This document shows, piece by piece, positions 1-5,730 of a stretch of DNA of 5,730 nt; position 1 is the stretch's first letter, and each line of letters opens with the position of its first letter. The notes under the pieces were generated by a model. It ran no database searches. It saw only the letters and a list, made by a program, of their open reading frames with translations, and was not told the DNA's origin. Position numbers and translations under genes: made by a program. Origin of the DNA: Clostridiaceae bacterium (GTDB lineage: Bacteria; Bacillota; Clostridia; Oscillospirales; Acutalibacteraceae). Where the stretch lies: assembly GCA_904501675.1 (NCBI GenBank), contig CAJGCL010000117.1, positions 1 to 5,730 on the forward strand, written 5' to 3'.

Positions 1-13
1 AAAGTTTCTTCAT
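1..13 (-). CDS. Start of the next dcw gene (partial, first four codons)
   Basis: An ATG at 13-11 opens a frame reading Met-Lys-Lys-Leu before the window ends. It lies 20 nt after the murE stop. GGGTGAT at 24-18, which matches the 3' part of the extended Shine-Dalgarno AGGAGGTGAT, ends 4 nt before the ATG. A second in-frame ATG at 19-17 is less likely because it overlaps that site. In dcw clusters the gene after murE is usually murF or mraY, and MKKL would suit either. Too little is visible to choose. Confidence 0.45.
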
Positions 14-17
14 ACAC

Positions 18-24
18 ATCACCC
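18..24 (-). promoter_or_regulatory. Ribosome binding site of the gene after murE
   Basis: GGGTGAT on the minus strand, 4 nt before the ATG at 13. It fits the downstream half of an extended Shine-Dalgarno and favours that ATG over the one at 19. Confidence 0.35.
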
Positions 25-33
25 ACTGTGATT

Positions 34-1449
34 TCAGATTCCAAGAATCTCTGCCACAACCTCGCGCTCATCATAGTGAACACGTTCTTTACCTATTACC
101 TGATATGTTTCGTGTCCTTTACCTGCAAGGAGAACAGTATCATTCTCTTTTGCAATTGAAAGGGCATATTTTATTGCCTCAGTTCTGTCGGTTACTGTTA
201 CAACCTCGGCTTTCGAGCCTACAGTACCTATAAGAATTTCTTTGATAATTACATCAGGGTCTTCTGTTCTCGGATTATCGGTAGTAACTACAACAATATC
301 TGATAAATCTGTTGCTACCCTGCCCATTTTAGGACGCTTTGTTTTATCTCTGTCGCCACCGCAACCAAAAAGAGTGATAACTCTACCCTTTGTAAAACCA
401 CGAACGGCTTTAATTGCTTTTTCCAGTCCGTCAGGGCTATGAGCATAGTCTATAATTACGCCATATGGTGTATTTGTTTTTAATAATTCAAGTCTTCCCT
501 TAACGGAATTCGCCTTGCTTATTGCAGAAATAACGTCTGATAAATCAAAACCAAGAGAGCAAACAGCACCTATTGCACACAAGGAATTATAAACAGAAAA
601 ATCACCGGGAATGCCGAAAATAACCTTTTCATCCGAAAGGTCATACTGAACTCTGTCAGAGAAAAGCTCCGCATTATCTGCTTTGAAGTCTGCATTATTA
701 TTCAAGGCATACGTTTTAACATTACAAGGCACGCCTTCAACCATATAAGCACTTGCTTCGTCATCTGCATTAACTACCGCATTATCACAGTTGAAGAAGA
801 GCATTTTTTTGCACGCTTTATATTCTTCTATTGTGCCGTGGTAATCAAGATGATCCTGAGTAAGGTTTGTGAAAACTCCTGTATAGAAATGTATGCCCGC
901 AAGACGCATCTGATGAAACGCCTGAGATGAGGTTTCCATTACACAATATTTTATATTGTCCTCAACCATCATTTTGAAAAGGTTATGCATATCATATGGG
1001 TCAGGAGTTGTAAGCTCTGTATGAAACTCCCTTTCGCCTACCATATTTTTGACTGTACCGATAAGACCGCTTTCTATGCCCATTGCTTTAAGAATATCTT
1101 TAACAACGAAGGCAGTGGTAGTTTTGCCATTTGTACCTGTTATGCCTATAACTGTAAGCTTTTCCGCTGCGTTACCTGAAAGATTCCTGCACATTATTGC
1201 ATAGGCTTCGCGAGGATTTTCAACAAGAATCTGTTCTTTAAGCCCTAAATCTCTTGAAACAATTACTGCTTTTGCTCCGTTTTTTAAGGCTTCCTCCGCA
1301 AAAGAGTGACCATCAAAACGAGCGCCAACAACACAAACGAAAGCACATCCTTCGCTTATTTTGTTAGTTTTATCTGTAACATCAGAAATTTCTCTATCTT
1401 CATATTCTGACAGTATATTTAATCCCTTTAAAAGTTCTGATAAAAGCAT
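34..1449 (-). CDS. murE: UDP-MurNAc-tripeptide ligase MurE, meso-diaminopimelate type
   Basis: Cytoplasmic ATP-dependent Mur ligase adding the third residue of the peptidoglycan stem peptide to UDP-MurNAc-L-Ala-D-Glu. At 471 aa it is slightly shorter than the usual ~490 but has all three domains. The N-terminal UDP-binding domain includes an FDGHSF segment (45-50). The central ATPase has the P-loop GTNGKTT (105-111), TTPDP (147-151), ETSSQAF (172-178) and DHLDYHG (199-205), followed by Lys214, which aligns with the carbamylated lysine of the family. The C-terminal domain has DYAHSPDGLE (334-343), GCGGDRDKTKRP (362-373), DNPRTEDP (391-398) and GKGHE (443-447). DNPR is the known signature for meso-DAP, as opposed to L-lysine, so meso-DAP is the inferred substrate. 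The usual SSH is SSQ here. The ATG at 1449 is supported by AAGAGGTG 5 nt upstream and lies 18 nt after the PBP stop, so the two are probably cotranscribed. Confidence 0.97.
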   Translation of the reverse strand: MLLSELLKGLNILSEYEDREISDVTDKTNKISEGCAFVCVVGARFDGHSFAEEALKNGAKAVIVSRDLGLKEQILVENPREAYAIMCRNLSGNAAEKLTVIGITGTNGKTTTAFVVKDILKAMGIESGLIGTVKNMVGEREFHTELTTPDPYDMHNLFKMMVEDNIKYCVMETSSQAFHQMRLAGIHFYTGVFTNLTQDHLDYHGTIEEYKACKKMLFFNCDNAVVNADDEASAYMVEGVPCNVKTYALNNNADFKADNAELFSDRVQYDLSDEKVIFGIPGDFSVYNSLCAIGAVCSLGFDLSDVISAISKANSVKGRLELLKTNTPYGVIIDYAHSPDGLEKAIKAVRGFTKGRVITLFGCGGDRDKTKRPKMGRVATDLSDIVVVTTDNPRTEDPDVIIKEILIGTVGSKAEVVTVTDRTEAIKYALSIAKENDTVLLAGKGHETYQVIGKERVHYDEREVVAEILGI

Positions 1450-1454
1450 ATTTA

Positions 1455-1462
1455 CACCTCTT
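1455..1462 (-). promoter_or_regulatory. murE ribosome binding site
   Basis: AAGAGGTG on the minus strand, separated by 5 nt from the murE ATG at 1449. It lies wholly in the 18-nt gap after the PBP stop codon, so it fixes the start and indicates independent initiation within a shared transcript. Confidence 0.75.
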
Positions 1463-1467
1463 ATGTA

Positions 1468-3687
1468 TCAATCATCCTGAACGCCTGTTGTTGTTTTAAA
1501 ATAAACCGTTATAGTTGAACCAAGAGAAGCCTCTGTACCCTCTTCAACACTTTGTCTGTAGGAAATAACCTCACTATCAAGAGAGGCACCTGAGATTCTT
1601 ATATTATAACCTGAATTTACCGCTCTCTGGTTCGCTTCACTTATACTTAAACCTAAAAGATTAGGAACTGAAGATGAGGTTTCTGTATTGTCTGTTTCGG
1701 TATAAAGCACAACAACACCATTCATTGGTATGCTCTGACCGCTTACAGGATACTGAGAAATAACCTTATCGCCATTGCCTACAATACGGGCTGTGAAATT
1801 CTGCTTTTCAAGAGTTGTCTTTGCTCCTCCTACCGTTAATCCGCTTACATCAGGAGTAACTGCGTTAAGTTTTGAAAGCTCCTCAGGTGTGTAAACAGGC
1901 TCAACATTCATATATTCAAGAGTCTGTTCAATAACTGCACCGGCAACAGGTGCGGCAATGGCACCACCGCCATGAACCGCGCTCTGAGGCTCATCTATGA
2001 TTATGAGAACTGCTATCTGAGGATCATCCGCAGGCGCGCAACCTACAAATGACGCAATATACTCGCCGTCAACAGTTAACTTTTCCGATGTACCTGTTTT
2101 ACCTGCAACGCGATAACCCGGAATATATGCATTTCTACCCGTACCGTCGGAAACAACCTTTTCCATCATAGAAAGCACCTTTTCACTTGTGCTTTCAGAA
2201 ATCACCTGACGTTGAACTTGTGGTATAGTTTCATAGACCGTATTACCAGCCTGGTCAAGCTTCTTTGCAACAACGTGAGGTTTCATAAGCTTACCGCCAT
2301 TTGCAATTGCTGAAACCGCTGTTATCATCTGAATTGCACTTACCTGGAAGGTCTGACCGAAAGCACTTGAAGAAAGCTGAGATATACCCATATTCTCCTT
2401 GGAATGATATGTAACATCAGCTACCGGCTGCGCTTCTGCAGGAAGATCTATATTTGTTTTCTTTGTAAAACCAAATGCTTCAAAGTATTTATAAAATCTT
2501 TCCGTACCTAAATTCTGACCAACTGTAATAAAGAACGGGTTACAGGAATTCATAAGTCCTTTTGTTAAGTCCTGCGTTCCGTGTCCCTCGTGCTTATGGC
2601 AACGAATTCGGTTATCCGCAACCTGAATTGCACCTACGCAATTATATGTGGTATTAAGGTTTACAACACCTTCTTCAATACCTGCTGCTGCGGTGAAAAG
2701 TTTGAAAACAGAACCCGGCTCATATGTATCACTTATTGCCTTATTTCTCCATGAGAGGAAAACTGCATTATTATATGCAACATCATATTCATCCTCATCT
2801 GTTATTTTTTCAAGCTCTGCAAGAATATCAGGATTTGTAAGCACCGAAGGTTCGTTAAGGTTATAGTCGGGCATTGTTGCCATACCAAGAATAGCACCTG
2901 TATTAACATCCATCACAATGCCGTAAGCAGATAAAGCGTCATTATCCTTAACTGCCTGAGAAAGACCTTTTTCAAGATAGTACTGTATCGATTTATCAAT
3001 AGTAAGTACAAGGCTTGTTCCCTGCTCTGCATCATATTTTGTTTCATAATTTGACTTCATAAGTCGGCTATTGGCATCACGAGCAGTAATTATTCTGCCG
3101 GGAACGCCCGTAAGAGTATCGTTATATTTAAGTTCAAGACCTGCCCTACCGTTATTATCGCTATTTGTCATACCGATAACAGTTGAAGCAAAGTTACCGA
3201 AAGGATAGTATCTTTTTGTATCCGGGTCTATACCGATTATTTCATGAAGTTTATTTTCTTTTATAAAAGCAGATACCTTACTCTTTTTGTTATACGCTAC
3301 CTTATCTTTTATTTTCACATAGCTATATTTGCGATTAGAAATTTTTTTTGCTATTGTTTCAGGCTTAATATCACCAAAAATCTCCGCGAGTCCTTTAGCA
3401 ATAAAATCAGCCTGTGCGTCATCTTCTATTTCAGATGGATTAATATAAACAAGCCAGGCTGCAGCACTTTCTGCAAGAACGTTCATACTCGCATCATAAA
3501 TAACGCCGCGGTCTGCAGTAATCAAAGTATCGCTAAGCTGCTGAGCCTCTGCTTTTACCCTGTATTCATCAGATTTTAAAACCTGAAAATAAAAAAGTCT
3601 TAATATATCAATACCGAAACCAAAAACAAGTATAACCGCTATCGCGCCTATGCATCTTTTTTTTAGATTTGCATTTACTTTTGACAT
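1468..3687 (-). CDS. spoVD/ftsI: Class B penicillin-binding protein (FtsI/PBP2B/SpoVD family) with two PASTA domains
   Basis: Membrane-anchored D,D-transpeptidase that cross-links peptidoglycan outside the cell, at the septum or in spore cortex. From the start chosen here it is 739 aa. A basic N-terminus leads into one membrane segment (about 12-30). The PBP dimerisation domain follows, with an RGVIYD motif at 60-65. The transpeptidase domain has SVFK at 326-329 (nucleophile Ser326), SCN at 381-383 and KTGT at 530-533. Two C-terminal PASTA domains lie at about 611-663 and 673-730, joined by a Thr/Ser-rich linker. Two PASTA domains are typical of B. subtilis PBP2B, one of SpoVD. However, Cys363 and Cys382 lie +37 and +56 from the nucleophile, much like the redox cysteines of SpoVD. 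A longer frame opens at 3768, but that ATG sits inside a terminator hairpin and its extra 27 residues look unrelated to the family. The ATG at 3687 has AAGGGGTG 4 nt upstream. Family assignment is sure; vegetative versus sporulation role is not. Confidence 0.95.
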   Translation of the reverse strand: MSKVNANLKKRCIGAIAVILVFGFGIDILRLFYFQVLKSDEYRVKAEAQQLSDTLITADRGVIYDASMNVLAESAAAWLVYINPSEIEDDAQADFIAKGLAEIFGDIKPETIAKKISNRKYSYVKIKDKVAYNKKSKVSAFIKENKLHEIIGIDPDTKRYYPFGNFASTVIGMTNSDNNGRAGLELKYNDTLTGVPGRIITARDANSRLMKSNYETKYDAEQGTSLVLTIDKSIQYYLEKGLSQAVKDNDALSAYGIVMDVNTGAILGMATMPDYNLNEPSVLTNPDILAELEKITDEDEYDVAYNNAVFLSWRNKAISDTYEPGSVFKLFTAAAGIEEGVVNLNTTYNCVGAIQVADNRIRCHKHEGHGTQDLTKGLMNSCNPFFITVGQNLGTERFYKYFEAFGFTKKTNIDLPAEAQPVADVTYHSKENMGISQLSSSAFGQTFQVSAIQMITAVSAIANGGKLMKPHVVAKKLDQAGNTVYETIPQVQRQVISESTSEKVLSMMEKVVSDGTGRNAYIPGYRVAGKTGTSEKLTVDGEYIASFVGCAPADDPQIAVLIIIDEPQSAVHGGGAIAAPVAGAVIEQTLEYMNVEPVYTPEELSKLNAVTPDVSGLTVGGAKTTLEKQNFTARIVGNGDKVISQYPVSGQSIPMNGVVVLYTETDNTETSSSVPNLLGLSISEANQRAVNSGYNIRISGASLDSEVISYRQSVEEGTEASLGSTITVYFKTTTGVQDD

Positions 3688-3691
3688 ATGG

Positions 3692-3699
3692 CACCCCTT
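3692..3699 (-). promoter_or_regulatory. PBP gene ribosome binding site (decides the start)
   Basis: AAGGGGTG on the minus strand, 4 nt before the ATG at 3687. It resembles AAGGAGGTG with one base missing. The alternative upstream ATG at 3768 has no comparable site, so this site argues for the shorter 739-aa protein. Confidence 0.7.
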
Positions 3700-3742
3700 A
3701 AAAACGAGTTTTTTTACAGGTAGAAAATACCCCGAATTATGC

Positions 3743-3773
3743 AAAAAAGAGAGTCGAGCATTTCTCAACTCTC
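3743..3773 (-). terminator. Intrinsic terminator between ftsL and the PBP gene
   Basis: Read on the minus strand, the arm GAGAGTTGAG (3773-3764), the loop AAATG and the arm CTCGACTCTC (3758-3749) form a 10-bp stem whose only non-Watson-Crick pair is a G-U. Six T residues (3748-3743) follow at once. In the plus-strand transcript the G-U becomes an A-C mismatch and no T-run follows directly, so the signal is oriented with the operon. It begins 18 nt after the ftsL-like stop codon and leaves 55 nt before the PBP start. It may end an upstream transcript, cause partial polarity, or be one arm of an attenuator. I could not find a convincing promoter downstream of it. Confidence 0.8.
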
Positions 3774-3791
3774 ATATAATTTATTATTTCC

Positions 3792-4394
3792 TCAGAAAAT
3801 ATATGCAAACAGCTCTTTTATTTTACCCGAAAGCTCAGACTCACCATTAACAGTTTTTTCGCCTGAAAGAAGTATTTCATCACCCTCAGATAAATCAATA
3901 TAGCTAATTTGATAATTTTCAGCTTTAACCATACCGAGAACATTCTCTGCATAGTTTTCTATCTTATCGGTTGAGATTATACTGCTTAATTCTGCATTCA
4001 GTCTTACATTTTCACCTTTAGCAATTTCTATCTGATTCTCAACAGCAGAAATTTCGTTCATAAGTGTATCGCATCTTGTGTTCATTACAAGAAGAGTTAC
4101 TACAAGACTTACACATACTGCCACAAAGCAAAGAGCCTTCTTTACAGATACAGGAACACTTGCCTGTTGCGCAGAGCGTTCAACCTCTACCTGATAATTA
4201 TCTAAAAAGTTTATAGCATTTTCCTTTACCGTAGTAGTTGTCTTAGCAAATTGTTTACGGGCCGGTGCCTTTTTCTGAGGTTTTACAGCAGTACCTGCAG
4301 GCTTTGCAGTGCGAGGCTGCTGCTTTTTGGGTTCTTCAATTATCTGTGGTTCGAAGAGTGAAAAATCATATGCTTCAGAGCCTCTGTACGCCAT
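3792..4394 (-). CDS. ftsL: FtsL/DivIC-type cell division protein
   Basis: Small bitopic divisome protein of 200 aa. Residues 1-85 form a cytoplasmic tail, with a basic, Pro/Ala/Lys-rich low-complexity stretch at about 22-50. One membrane segment spans about 87-104. The extracytoplasmic part begins with a probable coiled coil (about 108-150: ISAVENQIEIAKGENVRLNA and following). It continues into KIENYAENVLGMVKAENYQI, a close match to the terminal segment of the FtsL/DivIC septum-formation-initiator family. These proteins form a complex with DivIB/FtsQ and help recruit and activate the septal synthase. Its place between rsmH and the class B PBP is where ftsL normally sits. FtsL sequences are poorly conserved, so the call rests on topology, the C-terminal motif and position. 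It is longer than B. subtilis FtsL (about 117 aa) because of the N-terminal tail. The start at 4394 follows TAAGGAGGT by 4 nt, the strongest ribosome binding site in the window. Confidence 0.85.
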   Translation of the reverse strand: MAYRGSEAYDFSLFEPQIIEEPKKQQPRTAKPAGTAVKPQKKAPARKQFAKTTTTVKENAINFLDNYQVEVERSAQQASVPVSVKKALCFVAVCVSLVVTLLVMNTRCDTLMNEISAVENQIEIAKGENVRLNAELSSIISTDKIENYAENVLGMVKAENYQISYIDLSEGDEILLSGEKTVNGESELSGKIKELFAYIF

Positions 4395-4398
4395 ACTT

Positions 4399-4407
4399 AC
4401 CTCCTTA
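4399..4407 (-). promoter_or_regulatory. ftsL ribosome binding site
   Basis: TAAGGAGGT on the minus strand, 4 nt before the ATG at 4394, essentially the consensus Shine-Dalgarno. It lies within the 28-nt rsmH-ftsL gap and sets the ftsL start. Confidence 0.85.
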
Positions 4408-4422
4408 TAGATTTTAAAAAAA

Positions 4423-5346
4423 TTACAGCTTAGTCGCAGTTCTCAATTTAGCACTGCGGCTTCTGTTGTTTTCGTCTAATTCCTTACCCGATGCTTTTAC
4501 TCCACCGGATTTTACAACCGCCTTGGGTGAGTTACCACAAACACAAACAGGAAAATCCTTAGGGCATGTACAACCGGCCTTTAATGTTCTGAAATAATCC
4601 TTAACGATTCTGTCTTCAAGAGAGTGGAATGTGATTATAGACATCACACCACCCACCTTTAGTTTGCTGAACATTACAGGCAAAGTGTTTTTCAAAACAT
4701 CAAGCTCACCATTAACCTCTATTCTTATTGCCTGAAAGGTTTTTCTTGCCGGATGACCATTACGTCTGAACTTTGCGGGAATGGCATTGGAAACAATTTC
4801 TGCAAGCTGAAGAGTGGTTTCTATAGGCTGCTTGTCCCTTGCTTTAACAATAGCTCCGGCTACTCTATCAGAAAACTTTTCTTCTCCGTAGCGGGATATT
4901 ACATTATAAAGTTCATTTTTTGAATAAGTGTTCACAACGTCCTTCGCACTTTTTCCGCTTTGGCTCATTCTCATATCAAGAGGAGCATCATTATGAAATG
5001 AAAAGCCTCGTTCAGCCGTATCAAGCTGATGGCTGCTTACGCCTAAATCAGCAACTATTCCATCGACGGATTCAACGCCGATACTTTGAAGAATATCAGC
5101 GAAGTTACAGAAATTATTATGAACAATTGTTACTCTTTCATCACCTTTAAAACGTTCCGTAACAGTTTTTATTGCATCAGGGTCCTGGTCAATAAGAACC
5201 ATTCGTCCGTTTTCGTTAAGGTGTTTGAGTATTTCGGCGGAATGACCACCGCCCCCTGCGGTGCAATCAACATATACACCTGAGGGTTTTATATTTAATG
5301 AATTAACCGATTCTTCAAGAAGAACGGATATATGATTAAAATCCAT
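4423..5346 (-). CDS. rsmH: 16S rRNA (cytosine(1402)-N4)-methyltransferase RsmH
   Basis: Formerly MraW; transfers a methyl group from S-adenosylmethionine to N4 of C1402 in the 16S rRNA decoding centre. At 307 aa it is full length (B. subtilis 311). Visible motifs are HISVLLEE (5-12), the SAM-binding loop VDCTAGGGGHS (26-36), an acidic motif LIDQDPDA (51-58), VADLGVSSHQLD (98-109) followed by RGFSFHNDAPLDMRM (113-127), the family block TFQAIRIEVNGEL (203-215), and ITFHSLEDRIVKDYF (238-252). The C-terminus has a four-cysteine segment CTCPKDFPVCVC (259-270), common in Firmicute members, and a basic SRSAKLR tail (297-303). The start at 5346 puts HISVLL at the conserved distance from the N-terminus. 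It lies 9 nt after the mraZ stop and has no recognisable Shine-Dalgarno, so translation is probably coupled to mraZ. Confidence 0.97.
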   Translation of the reverse strand: MDFNHISVLLEESVNSLNIKPSGVYVDCTAGGGGHSAEILKHLNENGRMVLIDQDPDAIKTVTERFKGDERVTIVHNNFCNFADILQSIGVESVDGIVADLGVSSHQLDTAERGFSFHNDAPLDMRMSQSGKSAKDVVNTYSKNELYNVISRYGEEKFSDRVAGAIVKARDKQPIETTLQLAEIVSNAIPAKFRRNGHPARKTFQAIRIEVNGELDVLKNTLPVMFSKLKVGGVMSIITFHSLEDRIVKDYFRTLKAGCTCPKDFPVCVCGNSPKAVVKSGGVKASGKELDENNRSRSAKLRTATKL

Positions 5347-5355
5347 ACGCAGTTA

Positions 5356-5730
5356 TCAGAAGTTAATGTTAAGTGTATCTGTAGACTGGCTTTCAAAAAT
5401 TTCTGTTTCCTTAGCCCACTCTTCAGGCGACCAAAGTTCAATATGGTTGTTGTTACCAACTATCTGAACTGCATCTTCAATGCCTGCATATTCCTTAAGA
5501 GCAGAATTGAGAGTAAGCCTTCCGCCTTTATCTACTTCACCGTAAATAACGCCTGAAAGAATTTTTCTTGCAAGACGGCGTCTTTCCTGATTATGCTCTC
5601 CCCCCTGATTAAACTCTTTATAAAGTTCATTCCATCCTGCTTCGGAATAGAGATATATGCATTTTGTATCTGAGTCGGGAGATTTAATGAGATACGCTTT
5701 TAAACCTAATTCGTCGCGAAGGGATGCCGG
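5356..5730 (-). CDS. mraZ: Transcriptional regulator MraZ (partial, N-terminus outside the window)
   Basis: Reading from the window edge gives 124 codons to a TGA at 5358-5356. The fragment starts at PASLRDELGL, the end of the first AbrB-like half (family DxKGRxxxPaxfR...). About 20 residues before it are outside, given the usual ~143 aa. Then come an arginine-rich linker, ERRRLARKIL, the second AbrB-like half EVDKGGRLTLNSALKEYAGI, and the near-terminal HIELWSPEEW (family NxxELW). MraZ is a DNA-binding protein that assembles into rings and, in E. coli, represses the dcw promoter by binding GTGGG-type repeats upstream of its own gene. Those repeats would lie beyond the window. Being first in the cluster and just ahead of rsmH is its usual place. 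The start codon and promoter cannot be seen. Confidence 0.94.
   Translation of the reverse strand, partial: PASLRDELGLKAYLIKSPDSDTKCIYLYSEAGWNELYKEFNQGGEHNQERRRLARKILSGVIYGEVDKGGRLTLNSALKEYAGIEDAVQIVGNNNHIELWSPEEWAKETEIFESQSTDTLNINF

Noticed and set aside
242..442. Short plus-strand frame inside murE
   Set aside because: It overlaps the highly conserved C-terminal MurE motifs (DNPR, GCGGDRDK) read on the other strand, so it is a shadow.
3244..3579. 111-codon open frame on the plus strand inside the PBP gene
   Set aside because: It is antisense to conserved PBP coding sequence and its translation is rich in Phe, Ile and Tyr, as expected from complementing Lys/Asn/Asp/Glu codons. It has no recognisable domain.
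3698..3716. A second palindrome just upstream of the PBP ribosome binding site (minus strand AAAAA-CTCG-TTTTT)
   Set aside because: The stem is only about five A-T pairs, too weak to be a stable RNA hairpin, and such runs arise by chance in AT-rich spacers. It is also too close to the Shine-Dalgarno to be a terminator of its own.
3734..3742. CATAAT on the minus strand as the -10 box of a promoter for the PBP gene
   Set aside because: No -35 hexamer lies at 16-18 nt; TTGAGA in the terminator stem is 21 nt away. No sigma-E pattern fits well either. Too weak to list as a feature.
4557..4650. Cys-rich segment at the RsmH C-terminus as a possible unusual metal site
   Set aside because: The CTCP...CVCG pattern is, as far as I recall, ordinary in Firmicute RsmH proteins, so it is not a novelty here.
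5332..5556. 74-codon plus-strand open frame over the mraZ-rsmH junction
   Set aside because: It is a shadow of mraZ, whose minus-strand frame gives a clear family match to its stop at 5356. The plus-strand product resembles nothing I know.

Overview
This window is an ordinary but well-preserved piece of the division and cell wall (dcw) gene cluster, read entirely on the minus strand. Right to left, the order is mraZ (cut by the window edge), rsmH, an ftsL-type divisome gene, one class B penicillin-binding protein of the FtsI/PBP2B/SpoVD family, murE, and the first few codons of another gene at the left edge. The order mraZ-rsmH-ftsL-PBP-murE, the PASTA domains on the PBP, the strong AAGGAGGT-type ribosome binding sites and the AT-rich composition (about 40% G+C by eye) point to a Firmicute, most likely a member of the Clostridia. 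MurE carries the DNPR motif of meso-diaminopimelate-adding enzymes, so the peptidoglycan is probably of the meso-DAP type. I cannot name a genus.

Layout: 5356-5730 mraZ (C-terminal 124 codons); 9-nt gap; 4423-5346 rsmH; 28-nt gap with a near-perfect Shine-Dalgarno; 3792-4394 ftsL-like; 104-nt gap, the longest in the window, holding a textbook intrinsic terminator on the coding strand and the PBP ribosome binding site; 1468-3687 PBP; 18-nt gap; 34-1449 murE; 20-nt gap; start of the next gene at about position 13. No stretch over 300 bases lacks a gene, and I see no RNA gene, mobile element, CRISPR array or plus-strand gene.

The genes work together as follows. MurE makes the UDP-MurNAc-tripeptide precursor, the PBP cross-links peptidoglycan at the septum (or in spore cortex), and the FtsL-like protein should help recruit and activate the septal synthase. 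RsmH modifies 16S rRNA, and MraZ is the usual transcriptional regulator of the cluster.

I found no evidence of an undescribed system. The two points most worth checking are the intrinsic terminator between ftsL and the PBP gene, which would split the operon or act as an attenuator, and the PBP itself. It keeps a cysteine pair placed like the StoA-controlled disulfide of Bacillus SpoVD, yet carries two PASTA domains like the vegetative PBP2B.
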